Assembly (NCBI GenBank): GCA_030680355.1
Contig: JAUXVF010000022.1
Coordinates: 186,001-250,000, forward strand
Direction of reading: 5' to 3'
DNA from: Caulobacter sp.
GTDB lineage: Bacteria > Pseudomonadota > Alphaproteobacteria > Caulobacterales > Caulobacteraceae
DNA: 64,000 bases
Of the stretch, positions 38,881 through 50,048 are shown piece by piece. Below the pieces are notes generated by a model. The model made no database searches and was not told the origin of the DNA. It worked only from the letters and a program-made list of their open reading frames with translations. Numbering within the stretch: the stretch's first letter is position 1; the number at the start of each line of letters is the position of its first letter. Made by a program: the position numbers and the translations under genes.

Positions 38881-39510
38881 TTAGCTGCCGGCCTTCTCTT
38901 CAGTCGCTTCGGCGGCCGGGGCCTCTTCAGCGGCGGCTTCGGGAGCGGCTTCGGCGGCGGGGGCTTCTTCAGCAGCAGCTTCGGCCGGGGCGGCTTCAGC
39001 AGCCGGGGCTTCTTCGGCGGCGGCTTCCGGAGCCGCTTCAGCGGCAGCCGGAGCTTCTTCAGCGGCGGCTTCGACCGGAGCGGCCTCTTCGACAGCGGCG
39101 GGCGCTTCGACTTCGGGCTCGGGCTCGGGGGCCGGCGGGTTGGCGGCCAGTTCGGCGGCGGCGGCGGCGCGGTCGGTTTCGCGCTGGGCGCGTTCGGCCG
39201 AGCGTTCGTCAGCCTTCTTGCCCGGCTTGCCCTTGTTGGGGTTGTTGCCGTGGGCCCACTGGCCGATGCCTTCGGCGGCTAGGAAACGGGCGACGCGGTC
39301 GGTCGGCTGGGCGCCCTTGGCGATCCAGGCCTGGATCGACTCGAGCTTCAGCGTCACGCGGGGCGTGGGGCCGTCCTTGGGCAGCAGCGGGTTGTAGGTG
39401 CCCACCTTCTCGATGAAACGGCCGTCGCGGGGCGAATGGCTGTCGGCAATGACGATCGAATAGTAGGGGCGCTTCTTGGCGCCGCCGCGGGCGAGACGGA
39501 TCTTCAGCAT
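38881..39510 (-). CDS. rpsP: 30S ribosomal protein S16 with Ala/Glu-rich C-terminal extension
   Basis: 209 residues, more than twice the usual 80-90. Residues 1-85 are a normal S16 ([50 protein letters not shown]). A basic linker (about 90-105) and an Arg/Ala helix (about 105-124) follow; from about residue 125 the chain is a Pro/Ala/Glu-rich tail with [14 protein letters not shown] units repeated four times. The tail is acidic and probably disordered. Alphaproteobacterial S16 often has some extension, but the repeat number is likely variable. Confidence 0.97.
   Translation of the reverse strand: MLKIRLARGGAKKRPYYSIVIADSHSPRDGRFIEKVGTYNPLLPKDGPTPRVTLKLESIQAWIAKGAQPTDRVARFLAAEGIGQWAHGNNPNKGKPGKKADERSAERAQRETDRAAAAAELAANPPAPEPEPEVEAPAAVEEAAPVEAAAEEAPAAAEAAPEAAAEEAPAAEAAPAEAAAEEAPAAEAAPEAAAEEAPAAEATEEKAGS
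38896..39093. repeat. Short tandem repeats coding the S16 tail
   Basis: About 200 bases of imperfect repeats of roughly 42-45 bases, each coding [14 protein letters not shown] with small changes. The pattern is visible on the plus strand as repeated GGCTTCTTCAGC and GGCGGCTTC blocks. The repeats stay in frame, so copy-number change would alter only tail length. Confidence 0.75.
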
Positions 39511-39534
39511 TTCGGTTAGTCCTTTGGTCTGATC

Positions 39535-41067
39535 TTATTTCTTGAAGGGGTTGAAGCCGGGGGGCAGGCCGGGGCCGCCCAGTCCGGGCATTCCGGTGGG
39601 GTTCGAGCCGGGGCCGCCGAGGCCGCCCTGGAGCTTCTCAAGCTGCTGCTGCAGCTCTTGCGGGTCGGGCGCGGCCATCTTGCCGCCGCCCAGTGTCTTG
39701 AGGCGATCACCGCCGCCGCCGCCGATGCCGAGCATCTGGGCCATGCGGGCCATGCCGGCGCCGCCGTTGCGGGTCATCATCTTCATGGCGTCGGCCATCT
39801 GACGATGCTGTTTGAGCAGACGGTTGACCTCGGCCACGTCGACGCCGGCGCCGGCGGCGATGCGACGTTTGCGCGAGGCGGCCAGGATGTCGGGCTTCTT
39901 GCGCTCGGTCTTGGTCATCGAGCCGATGATCGCCCGCTGGCGGCGGATGACGCTGTCATCCATGCCCGACTCGGCGATCTGCTTCTTCATCTTGCCGACG
40001 CCGGGCAGCATGCCCATCACGCCGCCGATGCCGCCCATCTTTTCCATCTGGGCCAGCTGGTCGGACATCATCTCGAGGTCGAACTGGCCTTTGGCCAGTT
40101 TCTTGGCCATGGCCTCGGCCTTGGCCTGGTCGAGGTCGGTGGCGGCCTTTTCGACGAGGGCGACGATGTCGCCCTGGCCCAGGATGCGGCCGGCCACGCG
40201 GCGGGCGTCGAAGACCTCGAGGGCCTCGACCTTTTCGCCGGAGCCGAGGAACTTGATCGGCAGGCCGGTGACGGCCCGCATCGACAGGGCCGCGCCGCCG
40301 CGCCCGTCGCCGTCGGCGCGGGTCAGGATCAGGCCGGTCAGCGGCAGACGTTCGTGGAAGGCCTTGGCCGTGCGCACCGCGTCCTGGCCGGTCAGGCTGT
40401 CGGCGACCAGCAGGGTTTCGGTGGGGACGGCGATCTGGGCGATCTGCGCCGCCTCGGCCATCATCTGCTCGTCCAGCGTCGTGCGGCCGGCGGTGTCGAG
40501 GATGACGACGTCGTAGCCGCTGAGCTTGCCCGCCTGCAGCGCCCGGCGGGCGATGTCGGTCGGCGACTGGCCGGCGACGATCGGCAGGGTCTCGACGCCG
40601 ATCTGCTTGCCGAGCATGGCCAGCTGTTCCATGGCGGCCGGACGACGGGTGTCCAGCGAGGCCATCAGGACCTTCTTGCGGTCGGTCTTGCTCAGCCGCA
40701 GGGCCAGCTTGGCCGCGGTGGTCGTCTTGCCCGAGCCCTGCAGGCCGGTCATCAGGATGATCGAGGGCGGGTTGAGGGCGAGCTTGAGCCCCTCGGGCTC
40801 CTCGCCGCCGAGCATCTCGACCAGGCCGTCATAGACGATCTTGACCACCTGGTCGGCGGGACGGATCGAGCGGATCACCGCCTCGCCGATGGCCAGTTCG
40901 CGGGCCTTGACGATGAAGTCCTTGACGACCGGCAGGGCGACGTCGGCCTCGAGCAGGGCGACGCGAACCTCGCGCAGCGCCTCGTCGATATCCTTCTCGC
41001 CCAGAACGCCGCGACCGGAGAGCCGGTCGAAGACGTCGCCAAGTCGTTCTGTCAGGCCTTCGAACAT
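39535..41067 (-). CDS. ffh: Signal recognition particle protein Ffh
   Basis: 510 residues from the ATG at 41067, which has GAGG 6 bases upstream. The N domain (GLTERLGDVFDRLSGRG), GTPase motifs GLQGSGKTTTAAKL, DTRRPAAMEQL, DTAGR and LTRADGDGRGG, and a Met-rich M domain (MGGIGGVMGMLPGVGKMKK, RKRRIAAGAGVDVAEVNRLL) are all present. The C terminus is Gly/Pro/Leu-rich. It binds SRP RNA and signal sequences. It heads the ffh-rpsP-rimM group. Confidence 0.98.
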   Translation of the reverse strand: MFEGLTERLGDVFDRLSGRGVLGEKDIDEALREVRVALLEADVALPVVKDFIVKARELAIGEAVIRSIRPADQVVKIVYDGLVEMLGGEEPEGLKLALNPPSIILMTGLQGSGKTTTAAKLALRLSKTDRKKVLMASLDTRRPAAMEQLAMLGKQIGVETLPIVAGQSPTDIARRALQAGKLSGYDVVILDTAGRTTLDEQMMAEAAQIAQIAVPTETLLVADSLTGQDAVRTAKAFHERLPLTGLILTRADGDGRGGAALSMRAVTGLPIKFLGSGEKVEALEVFDARRVAGRILGQGDIVALVEKAATDLDQAKAEAMAKKLAKGQFDLEMMSDQLAQMEKMGGIGGVMGMLPGVGKMKKQIAESGMDDSVIRRQRAIIGSMTKTERKKPDILAASRKRRIAAGAGVDVAEVNRLLKQHRQMADAMKMMTRNGGAGMARMAQMLGIGGGGGDRLKTLGGGKMAAPDPQELQQQLEKLQGGLGGPGSNPTGMPGLGGPGLPPGFNPFKK

Positions 41068-41294
41068 ACGTAACCTCAATCGCCCAAACGCAGTTTTCCC
41101 CCGTGGACGATTACGTCGACGGGGGGCCTCGCCGCCCTCGTCCCATCGATAAAGTCCCGATGGAGGTCGTGGCGGTGGAGGGCGCTGAACTGCATCTGCG
41201 CCGGAAGGGGCGGCTTATGGGCGGAAAACGGAGGGAAATCAAGATCGCCGTCGGGGACAGGCGCTGACGGGCATGTCCCCGCGCGAAACGGAAA

Positions 41295-41318
41295 GGGCGA
41301 CGCCGGCCGGCGCCGCCC
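41295..41318 (-). terminator. Hairpin after the M3 peptidase gene
   Basis: GGGCGACGCCGG (41295-41306) pairs with CCGGCGCCGCCC (41307-41318) with one mismatch. On the minus strand it is followed by TTTCCGTTT, eight bases after the peptidase stop. It is a likely terminator. Confidence 0.65.
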
Positions 41319-41325
41319 TCCGCCC

Positions 41326-43494
41326 CTAGGCCCCGGCGGGAACCGGGAAGCCCCGGTCGCGCATCAGGGCGCCGATCTTCGGGTCGCGGCCGCGGAAGTC
41401 GCGGAACTGCTGGGCCGGATCGACGCTGTTGCCGCGCGCCATGATGGTGTCGTGCAGGCGTTTGGCGGTGGCCTTGTCATAGGCTCCGCCGGCCTCCTCG
41501 AACGCTTCCCAGACGTCGGCGGTCAGGGTGTCGGCCCACAGGTAGCTGTAGTAGCCGGCCGAATAGCCGTCGCCGGAGAAGACGTGGCCGAACTGCGGCG
41601 TGCGGTGACGCATGACGATCTGCGACGGCATGCCGAGCTTGGCCAGTTCGGCCTTCTCGAAGGCGTCGGGATCGATGTCGACGTCGCCGGCCAGATGCAG
41701 CTTCATGTCGATCAGGGCGCTGGCCAGATACTCGGTGGTGCCGAAGCCCTGGCCGAAGGTCGAGGCCTTCTTGATCTTGGCCACCAGCGCGGCCGGGATC
41801 GGCTTGCCGGTTTCATGGTGCAGGGCAAAGCGGTTGAGCACCTCGTCGGTCGACAGCCAGTGCTCGTTCAGCTGGCTGGGGAACTCGACATAGTCGCGGG
41901 CGACGTTGGTGCCCGCCACGCTCGGATAGGTGACGTCGGAGTTGAGGCCGTGGATGGCGTGGCCGAACTCGTGGAACAGGGTCTCGGCGTCATCCCAGCT
42001 GATCAGCACCGGCTCGCCGGGCTTGCCCTTGATGAAGTTGGAGTTGTTGCTGACGATGGTGGCGGTGTCCTTGCGGAACCGTTCCTGCGAGCGATAGGCG
42101 TTCATCCAGGCGCCCGACCGCTTGCCCTGACGGGCGTAGGGATCGAAGTACCAGAGGCCGATATGCTTGCCGCCGCGGGTCACTTCCCAGACGCGGATGT
42201 CGGGGTGGTAGACCGGCAGACCCTCGACCTGTTTGAATTCGAAACCGTAGAGCTGGCCCGAGGCCCAGAACATGCCCTCGCGCAGCTTCTCCAGCTGCAT
42301 GTACGGCTTCACCTCGTTCATATCGAGGTCGTACTTCGCCTTGCGGACCTTCTCGGCATAGAACCGGTAGTCCCAGGGCTGGATCTTGAAGCCGCCCTTC
42401 TCCTTGTCGACGATCTTCTGCATCTCGGCGACGTCCTTGGCCACCTGGGCGATGGCCGCCGGCCAGACGGCCTCCATCAGCTTCATCGCGTTCTCGGGCG
42501 ACTTGGCCATGGCGTTCTCGAGCCGCCAGTGGGCGTGGGTCTTGTAGCCCAGCAGGTTGGCCCGCTCGACGCGCAGCTTGAGGATCCTGGCGATGATGGC
42601 GTTGTTGTCGGTGGCGCCGCCGTTGTCGCCGCGATTGACGAAGGCCTTCCAGACCGTCTCGCGGGTGGCGCGCACCGGCGAATAGGTCAGGTAGGGATCA
42701 ACGCTGGAGCGGGTGTTCACGATGATGAACTTGCCCGGCATCTTGCGCTGTTCGGCGCTAGACGCGGCGGCCGCCTTGAGGCCGTCCGGCAGGCCGACCA
42801 GATCGCCAGCCGACAGCTCGATGAAGGTGCTCTCATCGGCCAGCAGGTTCTGGCTGAACTTGGTGTAGAGGCCGGCCAGCTCTTCGTTGATGGCGGCCAC
42901 GCGGGTCTTGGCGGCGGGGGCCAGCTTGGCGCCGGCGCGGACGAAGTTGGTGTAGTAGACCCAGGTCAGCCGCTGCTGCTCGGCGGTCAGCGTCGCCTTC
43001 TCCGGCGAGTTGTAGACCGCCTCGATGCGGGCGAAGAGCGCCTCGTTCTGGGTGATCTTGTCGCCGAAGGCGGCGAACTTCGGATCCATCTCCTGCTCGA
43101 CGTCCTGCATCGCCGGCGTGCTGAGGTTGGAGCTCCAGATGCCGTAGTAGGTGCCAACGTCACCCAGCGTGCGGCCGGCGTCTTCCATCGCCGCGATGGT
43201 GTTCTCGAAGGTCGCCGGGGCGGGGTTGGCGGCGATGGCGTCGATCTCGGCCAGATTGCGGGCGAAGCCCTCTTCGAGGGCCGGTTTGAAGTCGGCGACG
43301 GCCACTTTGTCAAAGGCGGGAACACCGTCATAGGGGCCGGTCCAGGACCGGGTCAGGGGGTTGGTCGAGGCGACCGGGGTGACCGGAGCGGCCGGAGCGA
43401 CGGGGGCGGCCTTGGCCCCGATCGAGGCGCAGCCGGCCAGGCCGGTCATGGTGACGGTGGCCGCGCTGGCGGCCAGAAAGGAACGACGATGCAC
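41326..43494 (-). CDS. dcp: M3 family zinc metallopeptidase (peptidyl-dipeptidase Dcp-like)
   Basis: 722 residues from a GTG at 43494 with GGAG 9 bases upstream. The N terminus carries a twin-arginine motif (HRRSFLAAS) and a lipobox (GLAGC), so the enzyme may be a Tat-exported lipoprotein acting in the periplasm. The zinc site is TLFHEFGHAIHGLNSDVTY (HEFGH), with VEFPSQLNEHW further on and the late GYSAGYYSYLWADTL block typical of Dcp/oligopeptidase A. It removes C-terminal dipeptides from small peptides. Confidence 0.95.
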   Translation of the reverse strand: MHRRSFLAASAATVTMTGLAGCASIGAKAAPVAPAAPVTPVASTNPLTRSWTGPYDGVPAFDKVAVADFKPALEEGFARNLAEIDAIAANPAPATFENTIAAMEDAGRTLGDVGTYYGIWSSNLSTPAMQDVEQEMDPKFAAFGDKITQNEALFARIEAVYNSPEKATLTAEQQRLTWVYYTNFVRAGAKLAPAAKTRVAAINEELAGLYTKFSQNLLADESTFIELSAGDLVGLPDGLKAAAASSAEQRKMPGKFIIVNTRSSVDPYLTYSPVRATRETVWKAFVNRGDNGGATDNNAIIARILKLRVERANLLGYKTHAHWRLENAMAKSPENAMKLMEAVWPAAIAQVAKDVAEMQKIVDKEKGGFKIQPWDYRFYAEKVRKAKYDLDMNEVKPYMQLEKLREGMFWASGQLYGFEFKQVEGLPVYHPDIRVWEVTRGGKHIGLWYFDPYARQGKRSGAWMNAYRSQERFRKDTATIVSNNSNFIKGKPGEPVLISWDDAETLFHEFGHAIHGLNSDVTYPSVAGTNVARDYVEFPSQLNEHWLSTDEVLNRFALHHETGKPIPAALVAKIKKASTFGQGFGTTEYLASALIDMKLHLAGDVDIDPDAFEKAELAKLGMPSQIVMRHRTPQFGHVFSGDGYSAGYYSYLWADTLTADVWEAFEEAGGAYDKATAKRLHDTIMARGNSVDPAQQFRDFRGRDPKIGALMRDRGFPVPAGA

Positions 43495-43621
43495 GAGGGC
43501 GATCTCCACGAAGGATGAATTGGGGCGGACCCTAGCCCCCGGTGACCTGCACGTCACATGAACGGACTGTAATGCGCCGGACACGCTTCCGTTACAGCGG
43601 CCGGGCCTCTAAAGCGAAGCC

Positions 43622-44473
43622 ATGTCCATTGGCGTCTTCGATTCCGGCATCGGCGGCCTGAGCGTGCACCGCGCGCTCGTCGACCGCTTCCCCCAGGCCG
43701 ACCTCCTCTATCTCGCCGATCAGGCCAACGCCCCCTATGGCGGGCGGCCCGGCGAGGAGATCGTCGACCTGACGCGAGCCGGCTGCATCCGGCTGTTCGA
43801 CGCCGGGGCCAGCCTGGTCGTGCTGGCCTGCAACACCGCCTCGGCCATCGCCCTGCGCCGGCTGCAGCAGACCTGGCTGCCCGGTTACCGGCGCGAGACC
43901 GGCCGGGCCTTGAACGTGCTGGGCATCATTGTCCCGACCATCGAGGCGGCCACCGGCCAGCCCTGGGCCCAGGAGATCGACCACCGCGACGAACAGATCC
44001 GCAAGGTCGACGTGCTGGGCGTCTTCTCGACCCCCGCCACCGCCGCCAGCCGGGTGTTCGAGATCGAGATCGACAAGCGCAAACAGGACCTGGCCGTCTT
44101 CTCCGAGCCCTGCCCCGACCTGGCCCGGATGATCGAACAGGGCGCCGGCCGCGACGAGCTGGCGGCCCGCATCGGTGAGCACGCCATCGCCCTCAAGCGT
44201 CGCATCGGCCGCTTCCCGGACCGGGCGGTGCTGGGCTGCACCCATTACGAGATCGTCGCCGACCTGTTCCGCGACGCCCTGCCCGCCGGCACGCCGCTGA
44301 TCCATCAGCCGGACGCCACCGCCGACGCCCTGGAGCGCTACCTGGCCCACCATCCGGATTATGTCGCCGGAGAGACGGGTCAACGCCGCTTCCTGACCAC
44401 CGGAACCCCGGGGCCGCAGAATGGCCTGGTCGTCAGCTTCTGGGGCTCGCCGCTGGTCTTCGAGGCCGCCTGA
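43622..44473 (+). CDS. murI: Glutamate racemase
   Basis: 283 residues. GVFDSGIGGLSVHRAL, LADQANAPYGGR, the first catalytic Cys in LACNTASA and the second in LGCTHYE define MurI, which makes D-Glu for peptidoglycan. One insertion (around residues 85-95, LPGYRRETGRALN) is longer than in E. coli. It is divergent from the M3 peptidase and followed by an SRPBCC gene on the same strand. Confidence 0.96.
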   Translation: MSIGVFDSGIGGLSVHRALVDRFPQADLLYLADQANAPYGGRPGEEIVDLTRAGCIRLFDAGASLVVLACNTASAIALRRLQQTWLPGYRRETGRALNVLGIIVPTIEAATGQPWAQEIDHRDEQIRKVDVLGVFSTPATAASRVFEIEIDKRKQDLAVFSEPCPDLARMIEQGAGRDELAARIGEHAIALKRRIGRFPDRAVLGCTHYEIVADLFRDALPAGTPLIHQPDATADALERYLAHHPDYVAGETGQRRFLTTGTPGPQNGLVVSFWGSPLVFEAA

Positions 44474-44534
44474 CCGGGGCTTGCATCGGTCGGCGGCCGG
44501 GGCTTTGCTCGACCGGACCAACCGGAGCCGCGCC

Positions 44535-45068
44535 ATGAAGTCCATCCTGATCGCCGCCGCCCTGCTGATCGGCCTGACCGCCGCCCCGGCTCATGCCGAG
44601 GTCAAGGCGACCTGGGCCGCCGGGTTCAGACTGGAGGACCGCGTGACCATCGCCGCCTCGCCCGAAGCGGTCTGGGAGGCGCTCGGCCGGATCGGCGGCT
44701 GGTGGGACGGCGCCCACAGCTACAGCGGCGACGCCGCCAACATGACCATGCCGCTGCGCCCCGGCGGCTGTTTCTGCGAGGCCCTGCCCGGCGGCGGGGT
44801 CAAGCATGGCGAGGTAATCATGGTGCTGCCCGGCAAGGCCCTGCGCATCGCCGCCGCCCTGGGCCCGCTGCAGGAGGAGGGCGTCAGCGCCGCCCTGACT
44901 TTCACCCTGACGCCCGCCGCCGACGGCGGGACCGAGGTGGTCATGACCTACAATGTCGGCGGCGCCCGGCCGGAGATCGTCGCCATCGCCCCGGTGGTCG
45001 ACGGCGTGGTCGGCGGGCAGCTGGTGAGGCTGAAGGCGCTGGTGGAGACGGGGGCGCCGACGCCTTAG
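44535..45068 (+). CDS. Exported SRPBCC-family protein
   Basis: 177 residues from the ATG at 44535. The first 20 residues are a Sec signal peptide ending PAHAE. The rest has the START/Bet v1-like pattern: DRVTIAASPEAVWEALGRIGGWWDGAHSYSG, GCFCEALPGGG, HGEVIMVLPGKALRI and LTFTLTPAADGGTEVVMTYN. Bacterial SRPBCC proteins often bind hydrophobic ligands; periplasmic ones are poorly known. There is no clear partner gene; ahpD is convergent. Confidence 0.85.
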   Translation: MKSILIAAALLIGLTAAPAHAEVKATWAAGFRLEDRVTIAASPEAVWEALGRIGGWWDGAHSYSGDAANMTMPLRPGGCFCEALPGGGVKHGEVIMVLPGKALRIAAALGPLQEEGVSAALTFTLTPAADGGTEVVMTYNVGGARPEIVAIAPVVDGVVGGQLVRLKALVETGAPTP

Positions 45069-45078
45069 CGCTCAGCGT

Positions 45079-45176
45079 GCGTGGTTCGACACGGGCCTAT
45101 GGCGCTGCTCAGGATGACGTGGACCAAATGCACGTCATCCTGAGCAGCAGCCGCAGGCTGCGTGTCGAAGGACGCA
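45079..45176. repeat. Intergenic inverted repeat, family A copy 2
   Basis: The left arm TGCGTGGTTCGACACGGGCC ... GCTGCTCAGGATGACGT and the right arm ACGTCATCCTGAGCAGCAGC ... GTGTCGAAGGACGCA surround about 10 bases. The complement is almost exact. It fills the gap between the convergent SRPBCC and ahpD genes. Confidence 0.88.
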
Positions 45177-45177
45177 A

Positions 45178-45717
45178 TCACGCCGCCAGCGAGGCCGTCT
45201 CTCCCGCGATCACGCGGCTGACCGCATTGACCACGGCGGCGATGCGCAGCCCGGCCTGGATGCCGGTGTTGGGCATGCCGTGCTTCTTCAGCTCGGCCTC
45301 GTGGGCGTCGAGGCACAGGCCGCAGCCGTTGATCGTCGAGACGGCCGTCGACCACAGTTCGAAGTCGATCTTCTCGACGCCGTGGTTGGCCAGCACGTTC
45401 ATGCGCAGCTTGGCCGGCAGGGTCCCGTACTCCTTGTTCTTCATCAGATGCAGGGCGCGGTAGTAGGCGTTGTTCATGCCCATGATCGCCGCCGCGGCCT
45501 TGGCGGCGGTGAAGGCGTCGTCGCTGAGGCCGGCCTCGCGGGCGGCGGCCTCGACGGTGCGGACCACGGCCGGCACGCCGACGGCATGGGCCGAAGCGAC
45601 GAAGCAGCCCCACTTCTGCTGGTCGGTGAGCAGGGTCTCCGCGGCCAGAGAGGACAGGTTGAGGCTCAGATCCTTGGCGTAGGCCGGCAGGGCCTCACGC
45701 AGGGCGTCGAGGGACAT
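45178..45717 (-). CDS. ahpD: Alkyl hydroperoxidase AhpD
   Basis: 179 residues. The redox pair is C132/C135 in INGCGLCLDAHE, with Glu120 (DFELW) and His139 in the positions of the AhpD proton relay. AhpD reduces AhpC in bacteria where AhpF is missing. It lies just downstream of ahpC on the same strand, and the AhpC here has the three-cysteine form that AhpD serves. The 120-base gap to ahpC has a GGGAGC/GCTCCC hairpin. Confidence 0.96.
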   Translation of the reverse strand: MSLDALREALPAYAKDLSLNLSSLAAETLLTDQQKWGCFVASAHAVGVPAVVRTVEAAAREAGLSDDAFTAAKAAAAIMGMNNAYYRALHLMKNKEYGTLPAKLRMNVLANHGVEKIDFELWSTAVSTINGCGLCLDAHEAELKKHGMPNTGIQAGLRIAAVVNAVSRVIAGETASLAA

Positions 45718-45836
45718 GGTCGTCTCCAGAATGTCGGAAAGAAGGGGCCGGGAGCCCCGCGCCAGCCGGAGGGACTGAAGCGCGCGGAGCTCCCGGTCGA
45801 CGCGGCCCGGGGGGGGGAGCCGCGTGTGGCTGTGGC

Positions 45837-46397
45837 CTAGGCCGCCAGGTCGAGCGTATCGCCGCCGACCGAGCGGTTGCAGGCGCAGAGTTCGTCGGTC
45901 TGCAGGGCGTCGAGCACCCGCAGGGTGTCGGCCGGCGCCCGACCGACGTTGAGGTTGGTCACATAGACGTGCTGCACGACGCCGTGGGGATCGACCACGA
46001 AGGTGGCGCGCTGGGCGACGCCCTCGGCTTCATCGAGCACGCCCAGGGCGCGGGCGAAGCGACCGCCGTTGTCGCCGAAGCTCCAGATCGGCAGGTTGTG
46101 CAGATCGGGGTGCTCCCGGCGCCAGCCGAGCTTGGAGTGTTCGTTGTCGGTCGAGCCGCCGAGCACGACCGCGTCGCGCTCGGAGAACTGTTTGCCGAGC
46201 CGGGCGAACTCGGCGATTTCGGTCGGGCAGACGAAGGTGAAGTCCTTCGGATAGAAGAAGATGACCTTCCACTGACCGGGGAAGCTGTCCTGGGTGATGG
46301 TCTCGAAGGCGCTTTCGCCGTTCTCTTCGTGACGCATGAAGCCGGGCTTCACACCGATGATCTTGAAGTCGGGGAGGGTCTGTCCAACGCTGAGCAT
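45837..46397 (-). CDS. ahpC: Alkyl hydroperoxide reductase AhpC
   Basis: 186 residues. Peroxidatic C57 lies in FTFVCPTEIAEFA. The C-terminal DELCACNR contains two cysteines (C171 and C173), the arrangement seen in Mycobacterium tuberculosis AhpC, which is recycled by AhpD. There is no ahpF nearby. AAGGA sits seven bases before the ATG. A candidate OxyR-type site lies upstream at 46490-46545. Confidence 0.96.
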   Translation of the reverse strand: MLSVGQTLPDFKIIGVKPGFMRHEENGESAFETITQDSFPGQWKVIFFYPKDFTFVCPTEIAEFARLGKQFSERDAVVLGGSTDNEHSKLGWRREHPDLHNLPIWSFGDNGGRFARALGVLDEAEGVAQRATFVVDPHGVVQHVYVTNLNVGRAPADTLRVLDALQTDELCACNRSVGGDTLDLAA

Positions 46398-46489
46398 ATG
46401 GCGGTCCTTCTTGGGTGATCGAGGTTGCCGGTCGGCCGCGGGGAGGCGGGTCCCGTCCGGGTGTGATCAGAAGGTAGGGCGGGACCGAT

Positions 46490-46545
46490 CATAGATCCAA
46501 TTGATAGTTATTTCCGGGACGATAGATTGTATCATTGTGGCCGTT
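46490..46545 (-). promoter_or_regulatory. ahpC promoter region with candidate OxyR sites
   Basis: An AT-rich island in GC-rich DNA: CATAGATCCAATTGATAG (46490-46507) and CGATAGATTGTATCATTG further on, with repeated ATAG half-sites. AATTGAT at 46499-46505 recurs in both orientations in the katG-oxyR gap. Spacing fits LysR-type tetramer sites, but the exact operator is not proven. Confidence 0.5.
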
Positions 46546-46572
46546 GGTCCTTGATCCGGCAGGACGACGCGG

Positions 46573-46609
46573 CGCCTCCGCGCAGGCCCTGACGGCCGCG
46601 CGGAGACGC
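46573..46609 (-). terminator. Hairpin after katG
   Basis: CTCCGCGC (46576-46583) pairs with GCGCGGAG (46598-46605) about 15 bases past the katG stop. There is no T tract, so efficiency as an intrinsic terminator is uncertain. Confidence 0.4.
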
Positions 46610-46619
46610 CTGTTTCACG

Positions 46620-49099
<2,480 letters not shown>

Positions 49100-49993
49100 A
49101 TGCTCCCCACCCTGCGACAGCTCCAGTATCTGAAACTCCTCGCCGACCATGGCTCGTTCAGCCGGGCGGCCGAGGCCGCCCATGTCACCCAGCCGACCCT
49201 GTCGGCCGGCATCGCCGAACTGGAGAAGATCCTCGGCGCGCCGGTCGTCGACCGGGCTCGGTCCGGCGTGATCCTGACCGCCTCCGGCGAGGTCGCCGTA
49301 CGCCGCGCGCGGGTCATCCTCGAACAGACCGACGACCTGGTCCAGGCCGCCCAGGGCGCTGGCCAGCCACTGTCAGGCCGGTTCCGCCTCGGCGTCATTC
49401 CGACGGTGGCGCCCTATCTGCTGCCGCGCGCCCTGCCGGCCCTGCGCACGGCCTTTCCCAAGCTGCGGCTGTTCCTGCGCGAGGACCTGACCCACCGGCT
49501 GATCGCCTCGCTCAAGTCCGGCGCCCTCGACGCCGCCCTGATCGCTCTGCCCTACGACATGACCGGCCTGGCCTGGGCCCATGTCGAGGACGACGAGCTG
49601 CTGGCCGCCGCCCCTGACGGCCACCCCATCCTCAGCCAGGCGCGGGTCGATCCCGAGACCCTGTCGCCGCGCGACGTCATCCTGCTCGAGGATGGTCACT
49701 GCCTGCGCGACCACGCCCTCGCCGCCTGCGGCCTGGCCCCGCCGAAATCGACCGACGAGGAGACCTTCGCCGCGACCAGCCTGCCGACGCTGGTGCAGAT
49801 GGTTGGTTCAGGTCTGGGCGTCTCCTTCCTGCCGGCCATGGCGGTCAACGCCGGCCTGACCGAGCATGTCGGCGTCACCACCCGCCCGTTGCAGGCTGAT
49901 CATCCCACCCGTGAGATCGTCGTCGCCTGGCGCGCCGGCTCCAGCCGCGCCAACGAGGGCCGTCTGCTGGCGGAGACGCTTCGGGAGGCGTGA
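49100..49993 (+). CDS. oxyR: Hydrogen-peroxide sensor OxyR (LysR family)
   Basis: 297 residues. LysR helix-turn-helix at residues 5-60 (LRQLQYLKLLADHGSFSRAA and QPTLSAGIAELEKILG). In the ligand domain, C201 and C210 in DGHCLRDHALAACG have the spacing of the C199/C208 disulfide pair of E. coli OxyR. LPTLVQMVGSGLGVSFLPAMA is the usual OxyR segment. It is divergent from katG, with ahpC-ahpD beyond, giving a compact peroxide regulon. A strong hairpin follows the stop. Confidence 0.96.
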   Translation: MLPTLRQLQYLKLLADHGSFSRAAEAAHVTQPTLSAGIAELEKILGAPVVDRARSGVILTASGEVAVRRARVILEQTDDLVQAAQGAGQPLSGRFRLGVIPTVAPYLLPRALPALRTAFPKLRLFLREDLTHRLIASLKSGALDAALIALPYDMTGLAWAHVEDDELLAAAPDGHPILSQARVDPETLSPRDVILLEDGHCLRDHALAACGLAPPKSTDEETFAATSLPTLVQMVGSGLGVSFLPAMAVNAGLTEHVGVTTRPLQADHPTREIVVAWRAGSSRANEGRLLAETLREA

Positions 49994-50004
49994 GGCCCCA
50001 CCCT

Positions 50005-50036
50005 CCGCTCATCCTCGCTTTCGCGAGGATGAGCGG
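50005..50036 (+). terminator. Terminator hairpin after oxyR
   Basis: CCGCTCATCCTCGC (50005-50018) is an exact complement of GCGAGGATGAGCGG (50023-50036) across a 4-base loop. GAAAAGGATGTTTT follows; the T run is displaced but the stem is very strong. Confidence 0.65.
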
Positions 50037-50048
50037 GAAAAGGATGTT

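Noticed and set aside
38896..39093. CRISPR-like array
   Set aside because: The repeats are coding, imperfect and contiguous without spacers; they encode the S16 tail.
41068..41325. Possible SRP RNA (ffs) near ffh
   Set aside because: I looked for the conserved GGAAGCAGCC-type tetraloop core in the 258-base gap and did not find it.
41452..43518. 688-codon plus-strand frame opposite the M3 peptidase
   Set aside because: Shadow frame; Gly/Asp/His-rich translation without motifs, whereas HEFGH is on the minus strand.
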